A stretch of 64,000 nucleotides of DNA, taken from the NCBI RefSeq assembly GCF_019049255.1, contig NZ_JAGMUJ010000019.1:52635-116634 (forward strand), in the 5' to 3' direction. Position numbers and translations under genes: made by a program. The stretch is from Streptomyces sp. AC558_RSS880 (GTDB taxonomy: Bacteria > Actinomycetota > Actinomycetes > Streptomycetales > Streptomycetaceae). Numbering within the stretch: the stretch's first letter is position 1; every line of letters begins with the position of its first letter. Of the stretch, positions 15,568-25,524 are shown one piece after another. The notes beneath the pieces are model-generated. The model was not told the DNA's origin. It saw only the letters and a list, made by a program, of their open reading frames with translations, and did not search any database.

Positions 15568-16458
15568 ATGAGCAACCTTCCCAAGGTCAGTTGGATCGGT
15601 CTCGGCATCATGGGCTCCCCCATGTCCGAGAACCTGGTCAAGGCCGGGTACGACGTCACCGGCCACACCCTGGAGCAGGAGAAGCTGGACCGGCTGGCCG
15701 CCGCCGGCGGCACCGCGGCCGACTCGATCGCCGAGGCGGTACGGGACGCCGACGTGATCATCACGATGGTCCCGGCGTCCCCGCAGGTCGAGGCCATCGC
15801 GTACGGCCCCGACGGCATCCTGGAGAACGCCCGGCCCGGGGCCCTGCTGATTGACATGTCCTCGATCACCCCGGGGACCTCGATCGACCTGGCCGCCGCC
15901 GCGAAGGACAAAGGCATACGGGTGCTGGACGCCCCCGTGTCGGGCGGTGAGGCGGGCGCGATCGAGGCGGTGCTGTCCATCATGGTCGGCGGTGAGCAGG
16001 CCGACTTCGACGAGGCCAGGCCCCTCTTCGAGGCGCTCGGCAGGACCGTCGTGCTGTGCGGTCCGCACGGCTCCGGGCAGACCGTGAAGGCCGCCAACCA
16101 GCTGATCGTCGCCGTCAACATCCAGGCGTGCGCCGAGGCCGTGGTCTTCCTGGAGAAGTCCGGCGTGGACCTGACGGCGGCGCTCGACGTCCTGAACGGC
16201 GGCCTCGCCGGCTCGACCGTGCTGACCCGCAAGAGGGACAACTTCCTGAACCGGGACTTCGAGCCGGGCTTCCGTATCGACCTGCACCACAAGGACATGG
16301 GCATCGTCACCGACGCCGCCCGCGCCGTCGGCGCGGCGCTGCCCGTCGGCGCGGTGGTCGCGCAGCTGGTGGCGAGCCTGCGGGCACAGGGCGACGGCGG
16401 ACTGGACCACTCCGCGCTGCTGCGGGCGGTCGAGCGGCTGTCCGGCGCGCGGGTCTGA
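15568..16458 (+). CDS. glxR: Tartronate semialdehyde reductase (2-hydroxy-3-oxopropionate reductase)
   Basis: Protein of 296 residues in the beta-hydroxyacid dehydrogenase family. The NAD(P)-binding GLGIMG is at residues 11-16, the substrate motif LDAPVSGGEAGA in the middle, and the catalytic-lysine segment GSGQTVKAANQLI follows. It reduces tartronate semialdehyde from glyoxylate carboligase to D-glycerate. It forms an operon with hyi; gcl lies 1.9 kb further on the opposite strand. A long GC-rich stem (16483-16541) follows the stop. Confidence 0.95.
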   Translation: MSNLPKVSWIGLGIMGSPMSENLVKAGYDVTGHTLEQEKLDRLAAAGGTAADSIAEAVRDADVIITMVPASPQVEAIAYGPDGILENARPGALLIDMSSITPGTSIDLAAAAKDKGIRVLDAPVSGGEAGAIEAVLSIMVGGEQADFDEARPLFEALGRTVVLCGPHGSGQTVKAANQLIVAVNIQACAEAVVFLEKSGVDLTAALDVLNGGLAGSTVLTRKRDNFLNRDFEPGFRIDLHHKDMGIVTDAARAVGAALPVGAVVAQLVASLRAQGDGGLDHSALLRAVERLSGARV

Positions 16459-16986
16459 CCGGCCCGCGCCCTTCACCGACCTCCGGGCGGCGCCGGCGCC
16501 GACACCTGTCCTGTCGCGCCCGAGGCGACGGCGCCGCCCGGAACACGGCCCGGCAGGGCACAGCGACTCGCGTACGGCCCCTGACGGGAGGTCGGGTCCG
16601 TACGCGCGGCCCGCGGTGACGTCGTACGGCCCGGACGAGAGGTGGCCGGACGAGGCACCGCGGGCGGGCGAGGGCGCCGCGGCGGTGTGCGAGCCAGTGC
16701 GGTGGTGAAGGCCGCGGGACTCCTCCTTCGACGTGAGGGGAGGGGTTCCGGGGCCGTCGCATCCGCCGCGGTCCCGAGCCCGATCCCCTCCCACGAGCCC
16801 CGTCCGGCGGCGCGAACGTCCTGTCGCGCCCGGCCTCGCGCCGCCGGACGGTCACCACCCGGGGCGACGCCCGGATGCGGACGGTCCCGTATCCGGGCGC
16901 TCCTCCGTATCCGGGCGCTCCTCCGTATCCGGGCGCTCCTCCGCGTCCGGGGTGCGGATCCGTCCGGTGCGCAGCAGCCTGGGGGC
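16459..16986. other. Gene-free stretch after glxR
   Basis: About 528 bp with no supported gene. It holds a possible glxR terminator, the inverted repeat CCGGGCGGCGCCG (16483-16495) and CGGCGCCGCCCGG (16529-16541) with a 33-base loop, and a three-copy 18-bp tandem repeat at 16889-16942. Open frames on both strands here lack ribosome sites and look incidental. Confidence 0.6.
16889..16942. repeat. Tandem repeat, 3 x 18 bp
   Basis: Three exact copies of GTATCCGGGCGCTCCTCC at 16889-16906, 16907-16924 and 16925-16942, then a decayed fourth start (GCGTCCGG). The unit is a multiple of three and lies in the upstream frame of the small gene at 16987, but is probably outside it. Confidence 0.9.
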
Positions 16987-17226
16987 ATGGCACATCCGAC
17001 GGAGCATCCGCACATCGTGGTGCACTCCCCGGCCCTGGACGGGTCCCGGCGGGTCACCTCCGGCGACGACACGCTGGGCATCGCCACGCACGTCGACGAC
17101 GTGGCCGAGATCCTGCGGCTGGCCGACCTGTACGTCACCGATGTCGAGGGGACGGACCTGATCGAGTGGCAGGGCGGCGGCCCCGACGACTGGCCGGGGC
17201 TGTCCGAGCACCACGAGACGACCTGA
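16987..17226 (+). CDS. Small acidic protein of unknown function
   Basis: Protein of 79 residues from ATG 16987 (MAHPTEHPHIVVHSPALDGS). It is rich in Asp and Glu, with a predicted alpha/beta core (GIATHVDDVAEILRLADLYV then a conserved-looking TDLIEWQGGG). I recognise no family. Third codon positions are G/C-rich, supporting real coding. Upstream sequence is G-rich but not a clean ribosome site. It sits between glxR and a TIGR04222 gene with no functional tie visible. Confidence 0.6.
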   Translation: MAHPTEHPHIVVHSPALDGSRRVTSGDDTLGIATHVDDVAEILRLADLYVTDVEGTDLIEWQGGGPDDWPGLSEHHETT

Positions 17227-17387
17227 GCACCGCTACGGCATCGGCCGTACACCGGCTACGCCACCCTCAAATGAACCTCTGAAGGCGGCCGGAAAGGCTT
17301 CGACCACCACCACGGGCGGGCACACTCCTGGCACACGGGGCCCGCCGGCACGGGGGCGGCGGGCCCCGGTCCAGGGGGTGACACGCC

Positions 17388-18086
17388 ATGAACAGCAGCG
17401 GAGGCGTCCAGGGGACACCGCACGAGATCGCCCTGCTGTCCGGCGGTCCGCGCGCCGCGGTCACGGTGGCCGTCGTCGCCCTGCATCTGCGGGGCGCGGT
17501 GGAGGCGGGCGCACCGGGCACGATCCGGGCGGTCGACGGGGAGGCGGGACGTGCCCTCCCCCCGCTGCCGCCGCCGGGGGTCTCGCTGGACGTGGCGGCC
17601 GAGGTCGCCGTGGGACGGGTGGACGCCCTCACGGGCCAGGTGCGCGCGTTGTACCTGGAGAGCGCGGTCTACCACTGTCTGGAGGAGCCCTCCGAGATAC
17701 GGGAGCTGCTGCGGCACCCGGACGTCCGCTGGGCGCTGGCCGAGGTGCGGGTCGGGCTGGCGGAGGCGGGGATGCTGCGCGCCCCGCTGCTCGGGCCGAA
17801 CAGGGCCGCCCGCCGACGGGTGAAGGTCCTGCGGAAGGCGTTCCCGGTGCCGTCGAGCAGGCACGCCCTGCCCGACGACAGGAAACTGCTCGCCGTCGCC
17901 CTGCACGGCAAGCCCGCCCTGAGAGTCCTCGTCCCCCGCTTCGCCCTCCGGGCGGGCCTGACCGACCGGGTCGGCATCAGGGACAAGGGGCTCCGCCACT
18001 CCCCGGGCAGCGGCACCTACGGCGGCGCGGGCCATACGTACTGCGGAGGCGGCGGAGGCTGTGGCGGCGGAGGCGGCTCGGACTGA
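17388..18086 (+). CDS. TIGR04222-domain protein with Gly/Cys-rich tail
   Basis: Protein of 232 residues. The opening PHEIALLSGGPRAAVTVAVV and the following VALHLRGAVEAG are typical of TIGR04222 proteins, common in Streptomyces and usually membrane-anchored. Here no clear transmembrane segment is present, so this may be a soluble variant. The C-terminus ends in a glycine stretch with two cysteines (YCGGGGGCGGGGGSD), also typical. GGGGGTGA precedes the ATG. The function of the family is unknown. Confidence 0.85.
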   Translation: MNSSGGVQGTPHEIALLSGGPRAAVTVAVVALHLRGAVEAGAPGTIRAVDGEAGRALPPLPPPGVSLDVAAEVAVGRVDALTGQVRALYLESAVYHCLEEPSEIRELLRHPDVRWALAEVRVGLAEAGMLRAPLLGPNRAARRRVKVLRKAFPVPSSRHALPDDRKLLAVALHGKPALRVLVPRFALRAGLTDRVGIRDKGLRHSPGSGTYGGAGHTYCGGGGGCGGGGGSD

Positions 18087-18404
18087 GCACGGCCGGGGCT
18101 CGTCCGACGGATCCGAACCGAACGGATCCAGGCCGAACGGATCCACGGCGCGCCCGGCCGGCCCCGCGCCTTTCGGGGCGCCGCCACCGCGAGCGGGCCT
18201 CGCCACCGCGAGCGGGCGTCGCCGCCCGGCACCCGCGCCGCGCGTGGTCCGCCGCGCGACGGGAAGCGAGGGCGACGCGCCCGGCGTACGAGGGGGCCCG
18301 GTCGGGTCGGCGACGCCTGGAAGGGGCCTCGCCGGCCGGACCGGAAAGCACGTGAGGGGCGGCCCGTCCCCGGACGGGCCGCCCCTCACGTGCGCGCGTG
18401 CGCG
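18087..18404. other. Gene-free stretch between the TIGR04222 gene and gcl
   Basis: 318 bp separating convergent genes. It contains short direct repeats (GAACGGATCCA twice near 18118-18146; CGCCACCGCGAGCGGGC twice near 18182-18216) and the strong hairpin at 18348-18393. No gene is supported. Confidence 0.6.
18348..18393 (-). terminator. 22-bp perfect hairpin, gcl terminator
   Basis: Arms at 18348-18369 and 18372-18393 (GCACGTGAGGGGCGGCCCG... and its exact complement) pair over 22 bp with a 2-base loop, 11 bp beyond the gcl stop. It is symmetrical, so it could act on both strands between these convergent genes. Confidence 0.8.
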
Positions 18405-20189
<1,785 letters not shown>

Positions 20190-20247
20190 CGAGTACTCCT
20201 GCTTCGGCTGTCGGATTCGCGCTCCCGTCGCGCCCCGCGGTGAGCTC

Positions 20248-20314
20248 TTCCGTATTGCGGAAATTTTTTTCTGCTATCTGGAATGAATGTAGGGTTGGTG
20301 GAGGGACCCGTCAA
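20248..20314 (-). promoter_or_regulatory. gcl promoter and operator
   Basis: On the minus strand TTGACG (20314-20309), a 17-base spacer and TACATT (20291-20286) form a good promoter. The expected start falls in the operator 20248-20283, which aligns ungapped with that of hyi. Within it 20248-20262 is a palindrome, TTCCG-TATTG-CGGAA. An IclR-type regulator such as AllR controls glyoxylate-arm genes in S. coelicolor (recalled from literature); whether it binds here is untested. Confidence 0.65.
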
Positions 20315-20391
20315 GAGAGGGGCAAGTGCCGGACACCCGGCGGACCGGTGGAGGACGATGGACACCGCCTCGAGAACACGGGAGGGAGACC

Positions 20392-21063
20392 ATGCCCGAG
20401 AGCGTGCCGGTGCGCTGTCCCGCCTGTCGGCGCTCGCACCGCTACACGGCGCCGTCGTACCCCTGCGCGTGCGGCGCGCCCGTCGCGCCGCCGCTGGATC
20501 TGGACGGGGTGCCCAGCCCGGCCGGGCACCGCGCCTGGGACGAGGAGTGGGTCACCGTGCGGTGCGAACACTGCGGGCTCCGCGGCGAGTGGCCCCGGCC
20601 GGAACTGGGGTGCCCGTGCGGGACGGTGCTGCTGATCCCGGTGACCGGCCCGCGGGCGTCCGTGCCGGCGGAGCGGCCCGAGCACCCCGCCGCCCGTTCC
20701 GCGCCGGTCCGCACCGCGCGGGACGCGGTCACGGCCGCCGTACGGTACCTGCGCCGACTCGGTCACGAGGACGTCCACCGCGCCGACCGGCGTTCCCCGT
20801 CCGGCATCGGCCTGGTGGGCCGCGGCGTGCTCGCCCAGGTCGACCCGTCGGCGCGTCCCGCGACCGCGCGGGACGTGGAGTGCCTGTGGCTGGCGGCGAT
20901 GACGGAATCCGCGGCGTGCCTGTACTTCTCCGTGGGCGGGTACGACGAGGAGACCCAGGTCCGCGCCGACGCCCTGGGGGTCCCGCTGTTCCTGCTCGAC
21001 CTCACCGGCACCCCGCGACCGGCGAACGGTCCCGCCGACACGTTGGACGCCGACGGGGCTTGA
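20392..21063 (+). CDS. Zinc-ribbon protein with Mrr-like C-terminal domain
   Basis: Protein of 223 residues from ATG 20392, which has GGGAGGGAG just upstream. Two small zinc ribbons come first: CPACRRSHRYTAPSYPCACG (about 9-28) and CEHCGLRGEW...LGCPCG (about 57-79). The C-terminal half (about 115-210) looks like the Mrr/restriction-endonuclease fold: GIGLVGRGVLAQVDPSARPA, then RDVECLWLAAMTESAACLYF and RADALGVPLFLLDLTG. The usual QxK catalytic lysine appears as QVD, so activity may be lost or altered. The fold call is by eye. Function is unknown. Confidence 0.75.
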   Translation: MPESVPVRCPACRRSHRYTAPSYPCACGAPVAPPLDLDGVPSPAGHRAWDEEWVTVRCEHCGLRGEWPRPELGCPCGTVLLIPVTGPRASVPAERPEHPAARSAPVRTARDAVTAAVRYLRRLGHEDVHRADRRSPSGIGLVGRGVLAQVDPSARPATARDVECLWLAAMTESAACLYFSVGGYDEETQVRADALGVPLFLLDLTGTPRPANGPADTLDADGA

Positions 21064-21106
21064 AAACCCGGCGACGAACCCGCCACGGGCGCCCGATACT
21101 CGGCGG

Positions 21107-22111
21107 ATGCGCATCCGTCCCGCCGCCCCCGCTGAACTGCCCGCCCTCCAGGACGTCGAGCGGGCCGCCGGCGCCCCGTTCCGCGACGTCGGCATGCCGG
21201 ACGTCGCGGACGACGAACCACCCGCCCCGGACGTGCTGGAGCGCTACCGGCGGGCGGGCCGCTGCTGGGTGGCGGCCGACGAACGGGACCGGCCCGTGGC
21301 GTACTTGATCGCCGAACCCGTGGACGACGCCCTCCATGTGGAGCAGGTCTCCGTCCACCCGGATGCCGCACGCCGGGGCGTGGGCCGGGCCCTGCTCGAC
21401 CACGCCGCCGCCCACGCCCGCGAGCAGGGCCTGACCGCGCTGACGCTGACCACGTTCGCCGACGTCCCGTGGAACGCCCCGTACTACGCACGCCTCGGCT
21501 TCCGCACGCTGGGCGAGCCCGAACTCACGCCGGGCCTGCGGCGGATCCGCGCCGAGGAGGCCGGGCACGGACTCGACCGGTGGCCGCGCGTGTGCATGCG
21601 CAAGGACGTTCCCCCGCACCGGCGGCACGCGTGCCGGACCGCCCGGATGACGATCAGACCGGCGCGCGAGCAGGACTTCCCCGGTTTCCTCGGCCTGGCG
21701 GCCCAGGTCGAGCAGTGGTTCGGCCCGATGGTCGAGGAGCCGGGCTTCCACGACGCGGTGCGTGAGCACATCGCCGGCTCCCTGGCGCTCGTCGCCGAGT
21801 CCTCGGGGCCGGATCTCCTCGGCGGACTGCTGTTCGGGGGCGAGGCGCCGACGTATCACGTGCACTGGCTCGTCGTCTCGCACCGGGCGCGGGGGACGGG
21901 CGTCGGCGGCGCGCTGATGGCGGAGGCGACGCGCCGATGGGTGCACGGGCCGGGAGAGATCGAGGTGGTCACCTTCGGGGCCGACCACCCCGGTGCCGTC
22001 GCCAGCGGCGCCCGCGTCTTCTACGAGCGTCTCGGCTTCTCCCCCGCCGAGGCCGCCGCTCCGGGTCCGGAGGGCGGCTCACGACAGGTCTTCCGGCGGA
22101 CGGTCGCCTGA
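21107..22111 (+). CDS. Tandem GNAT acetyltransferase (two domains)
   Basis: Protein of 334 residues with two GNAT domains in one frame. The first (about 1-165) has the acetyl-CoA loop VHPDAARRGVGRALLDHAA. The second (from about 181, starting MTIRPAREQDF) has VVSHRARGTGVGGALMAEA. A short basic linker (PPHRRHACRTARM) joins them, and the internal ATG 21648 could have been the start of a once separate gene. Substrates are unknown. The stop lies 7 bp from the convergent acyl-CoA synthetase stop. Confidence 0.9.
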   Translation: MRIRPAAPAELPALQDVERAAGAPFRDVGMPDVADDEPPAPDVLERYRRAGRCWVAADERDRPVAYLIAEPVDDALHVEQVSVHPDAARRGVGRALLDHAAAHAREQGLTALTLTTFADVPWNAPYYARLGFRTLGEPELTPGLRRIRAEEAGHGLDRWPRVCMRKDVPPHRRHACRTARMTIRPAREQDFPGFLGLAAQVEQWFGPMVEEPGFHDAVREHIAGSLALVAESSGPDLLGGLLFGGEAPTYHVHWLVVSHRARGTGVGGALMAEATRRWVHGPGEIEVVTFGADHPGAVASGARVFYERLGFSPAEAAAPGPEGGSRQVFRRTVA

Positions 22112-22118
22112 CGGCGCG

Positions 22119-23729
22119 CTAACCCGCCGCGTACCGCTCCCGCAGCTCCACCTTGCGCACCTTCCCGGACACCGTCATCGGGAAGGCGTCGAGGAGCTGG
22201 AGCCGGCTCGGGATCTTGTAGTGGGCGAGGCGGTCCGCGCAGAACGCGCGCAGTTCCTCCAGGGTGAGCGGGTCGGCCGGGTCGCGCGGGACGACACAGG
22301 CGAGCACCTCCTCGCCGTACCGCTCGTGCGCGATCCCGACGACCTGGACGTCCGCGATCTTCGGGTGGGCGTAGAGGAACTCCTCGATCTCGCGCGGGTA
22401 GATGTTCTCCCCGCCCCGGATGATCATGTCCTTGATGCGGCCGACGATCTCCACGTACCCGTCCTCGCGCATCACCGCGAGGTCCCCGGTGTGCATCCAG
22501 CGGCCCGCGTCGACGGCCTCGGCGGTCTTCTCCGGCTCGTTCCAGTAACCGAGCATCACGCTGTAGCCGCGGGTGCACAACTCCCCTGCGGTTCCTCGTG
22601 GTTGAGTCACCCCGGTGGCCGGGTCGACGACCTTGACCTCGATGTGCGGCAGCACCCGGCCGACGGTGCCGGTGCGGTGCTCCAGGTCGTCGTCCCTGCG
22701 GGTCTGCAGGGAGACCGGGGAGGTCTCGGTCATGCCGTAGCAGATGGAGACCTCCTCCATGTGCATCTCGGCGACCACCCGCTTCATCACCTCCACCGGG
22801 CACGGGGAGCCCGCCATGATGCCGGTGCGCAGCGAGGTGAGGTCGTACGACGCGAAGTCGGGCAGGTTCAGCTCGGCGATGAACATGGTGGGCACGCCGT
22901 AGAGCGAGGTGCAGCGCTCCCGCTGGACGGCCTCCAGGGTGGCCTTCGGCTCGAAGGAGGGGGCCGGGATGACGATGCAGGCGCCGTGGGAGGTGGCGCC
23001 CAGGTTCCCCATGACCATGCCGAAGCAGTGGTAGAACGGCACCGGCAGACAGACCCGGTCCTGTTCGGTGTAGCCGACGGTGCGGCCCACCCAGTAGCCG
23101 TTGTTGAGGATGTTGTGATGGGAGAGCGTGGCGCCCTTCGGGAAGCCCGTCGTGCCCGAGGTGTACTGGATGTTGACCGGGTCGTCGCAGCTCAGCCCGG
23201 CGGCGATCTCGTCGAGTCGCTCCGGTGGCACGGCGGACGCGCCCTCGGTCAGCGCGTCCCAGGACGGGTCGCCGATGTAGACGGTCTCCCGCAGGTCGGG
23301 GCATGCTCCGCGCACTTGGTCCACCAGCGCCCGGTAGTCGCTGCCCTTGTGGGCGAGCGAGGAGACCAGCAGCGAGACACCGGACTGCTTGAGCACGTAC
23401 TCCAACTCGTGCGCCCGGTAGGCCGGGTTGATGTTCACCATGATGACGCCGATGCGGGCGGTGGCGTACTGCACGAGGACCCACTCCGGGCAGTTGACCG
23501 CCCAGATGCCGACCCGGTCGCCCGTCCCGACGCCCTTCGCCAGCAGTCCGCGCGCCACCTCGTCGACGGCGGCGCCGAACTCGGCGTAGGTCCAGCGCCG
23601 TCCGGAGGGCACGTCGACGAGGGCCTCGCGGTCGGGCCACGCGGCGATCGCCCGGCCGAGGTCGGCGCCGATGGTGTCGCCGAGCAGGGGGGTCGTACTG
23701 GTCCCGTGCGTGTAGGAGAGCTCGGTCAC
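22119..23729 (-). CDS. Fatty-acyl-CoA synthetase (FadD-like, AMP-forming)
   Basis: Protein of 536 residues of the ANL superfamily. The phosphate loop YTSGTTGFPKGATLSH, the A5 motif CYGMTETSPVSLQ, the A7/A8 stretch HTGDLAVMREDGYVEIVGR with KDMIIRGGENIYP, and the C-terminal lysine motif TVSGKVRKVELRE are all present. It activates a carboxylic acid to the acyl-adenylate and then CoA ester. The overlap of 4 bp with the upstream synthetase gene shows an operon of two different ANL enzymes. Chain-length preference cannot be read by eye. Confidence 0.94.
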   Translation of the reverse strand: MTELSYTHGTSTTPLLGDTIGADLGRAIAAWPDREALVDVPSGRRWTYAEFGAAVDEVARGLLAKGVGTGDRVGIWAVNCPEWVLVQYATARIGVIMVNINPAYRAHELEYVLKQSGVSLLVSSLAHKGSDYRALVDQVRGACPDLRETVYIGDPSWDALTEGASAVPPERLDEIAAGLSCDDPVNIQYTSGTTGFPKGATLSHHNILNNGYWVGRTVGYTEQDRVCLPVPFYHCFGMVMGNLGATSHGACIVIPAPSFEPKATLEAVQRERCTSLYGVPTMFIAELNLPDFASYDLTSLRTGIMAGSPCPVEVMKRVVAEMHMEEVSICYGMTETSPVSLQTRRDDDLEHRTGTVGRVLPHIEVKVVDPATGVTQPRGTAGELCTRGYSVMLGYWNEPEKTAEAVDAGRWMHTGDLAVMREDGYVEIVGRIKDMIIRGGENIYPREIEEFLYAHPKIADVQVVGIAHERYGEEVLACVVPRDPADPLTLEELRAFCADRLAHYKIPSRLQLLDAFPMTVSGKVRKVELRERYAAG

Positions 23730-25399
23730 CGGAAGTCCTCCTCGCGGTACTCGGCGGTGGAGCCGGCGGCCGTGGCCTCGCGCAGCTCGATGCGGCGGAT
23801 CTTGCCGGAGACCGTCTTGGGCAGTTCGCCGAACTCCAGGCGGCGGATCCGCTTGTAGGGGGCGAGCGCCTCGCGGGAGTGCTCGAAGAGCACCTTCGCG
23901 GTGTCCGGGCCGGGCTGCCAGCCCTCCGCGAGCACGATGTACGCCTTGGGGACGGCCAGCCGCAGCTCGTCCGGGGCGGGCACGACGGCCGCCTCGGCGA
24001 CCGCCTCGTGCTCCAGCAGGGCGCTCTCCAGCTCGAAGGGGCTGATCTTGTAGTCGCTCGCCTTGAAGACGTCGTCACTTCGACCGATATACGTAAGATA
24101 TCCGTCTTCGTCCCATGCGCCGATGTCCCCCGTCCGGTAGTAGCCGCCGGCCATCGCCTCGGCCGTACGGTCCGGGTCGCCGTGGTAGCCGGTCATCAGG
24201 CCCACCGGGCGGTCGGAGAGGTCCAGCGCGATCTCGCCCTCGGCGGCGCCGGGCGCGCCGGACACCGGGTCGAGGAGTTCGACGCGGTAGCCGGGGCTGG
24301 GACGGCCCATGGAACCGGTCTTGAGGACCTGGCCGGGGCTGTTGGAGACCTGTACGGCGGTCTCGGTCTGGCCGAAGCCGTCCCGGATGGTGACGCCCCA
24401 GGCGCGTCGGACCTGCTCGATGACCTCGGGGTTGAGCGGCTCACCGGCGGCGACGACCTCACGGGGCGGGGTGCGCAGCCGGCCCAGGTCGGACTGGATG
24501 AGCATGCGCCACACGGTCGGCGGGGCGCAGAACGTGGTGACGCCGGCCTTGTCCATCTCGGCCATCAGGCGGGGCGCGTCGAAGCGGGTGTAGTTGTGCA
24601 GGAAGACGGTCGCCTCGGCGTTCCACGGGGCGAACAGGTTGGACCAGGCGTGCTTGGCCCAGCCGGGCGAGGAGATGTTGAGGTGCACGTCGCCGGGGCG
24701 CAGGCCGATCCAGTACATGGTCGCCAGATGGCCGATCGGGTACGAGGTGTGGGTGTGCTCGACCAGCTTGGGACGGGCGGTGGTGCCGGAGGTGAAGTAC
24801 AGCATCAGCGGGTCGTCGGAGAGGGTGGGCCCGTCGGGCGCGAAGTGCTCGGCTGCGCCGTACGCGTCCGCGTACGGCTGCCAGCTCCCGCCGGCCCCCT
24901 CCCCCACCGCGATCCGGGTGTAGTCGCCGGGCACCTCGTCGAACTTCGCGGCGTCCGCGGCGCGCACGATCACATGGCGGACGCGGCCCCTCTCGACGCG
25001 GTCGCGCAGGTCGGCGGGGCCGAGCAGCGGGGTGGCCGGGATGACCACGGCGCGCAGCTTCATGGCGGCCAGGGCGGTCTCCCACAGCTCGGCCTGGTTG
25101 CCGAGCATCACCAGCACCCGGTCCTCGGCGGCCACGCCCCGCTGCCGCAGCCAGTTGGCCACCTGGTCGGAGCGGCGGGCCAGCGCGGCGAAGGACAGCC
25201 GGGTCCCGTCGCCGTCCTCCTCGACGAGGTGCAGGGCGGTGCGGTCGTTGCCGTCCGCGATCACGTCGAACCAGTCGAGCGCCCAGTTGAACCGCTCGGG
25301 CCGGGGCCAGGCGAAGTCCCGGTAGGCGGTGGCGTAGTCCTCGCGGTGTTCCAGCAGGAAGTCCCGGGCCCTGCGGAACGCCTCCGTCGCCGTCGTCAT
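23726..25399 (-). CDS. Acyl-CoA synthetase (medium-chain/acetyl-CoA synthetase-like)
   Basis: Protein of 557 residues, ANL superfamily, more like medium-chain acyl-CoA synthetases than its neighbour. Motifs: YFTSGTTARPKLVEHTH, DGFGQTETAVQ, YRTGDIGAWDEDGYLTYIGR, SDDVFKASDYKISP and the C-terminal TVSGKIRRIELRE. First gene of a two-gene operon and divergent from the GAF-LuxR regulator at 25525 with 125 bp between starts, so that regulator may control it. A short AT-rich, rare-codon patch (24079-24107) interrupts the normal codon usage around YLTYIG. Confidence 0.93.
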   Translation of the reverse strand: MTTATEAFRRARDFLLEHREDYATAYRDFAWPRPERFNWALDWFDVIADGNDRTALHLVEEDGDGTRLSFAALARRSDQVANWLRQRGVAAEDRVLVMLGNQAELWETALAAMKLRAVVIPATPLLGPADLRDRVERGRVRHVIVRAADAAKFDEVPGDYTRIAVGEGAGGSWQPYADAYGAAEHFAPDGPTLSDDPLMLYFTSGTTARPKLVEHTHTSYPIGHLATMYWIGLRPGDVHLNISSPGWAKHAWSNLFAPWNAEATVFLHNYTRFDAPRLMAEMDKAGVTTFCAPPTVWRMLIQSDLGRLRTPPREVVAAGEPLNPEVIEQVRRAWGVTIRDGFGQTETAVQVSNSPGQVLKTGSMGRPSPGYRVELLDPVSGAPGAAEGEIALDLSDRPVGLMTGYHGDPDRTAEAMAGGYYRTGDIGAWDEDGYLTYIGRSDDVFKASDYKISPFELESALLEHEAVAEAAVVPAPDELRLAVPKAYIVLAEGWQPGPDTAKVLFEHSREALAPYKRIRRLEFGELPKTVSGKIRRIELREATAAGSTAEYREEDFR

Positions 25400-25524
25400 G
25401 TCTCCTCCTCGTGCCGGACCATTGCCGGGCGGCTCCCCGCCATCGTGTAATCCGTGACGGAGGTCTCACTACCCCCGAACGGGGGTGTGCGCCCGCGCGG
25501 AGGCCGTGACGAAGGGGCGAACAG

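Noticed and set aside
22119..25399. The two acyl-CoA synthetases as a nonribosomal or polyketide loading system
   Set aside because: No carrier protein, ketosynthase or condensation domain is present nearby; both have complete CoA-ligase motifs.
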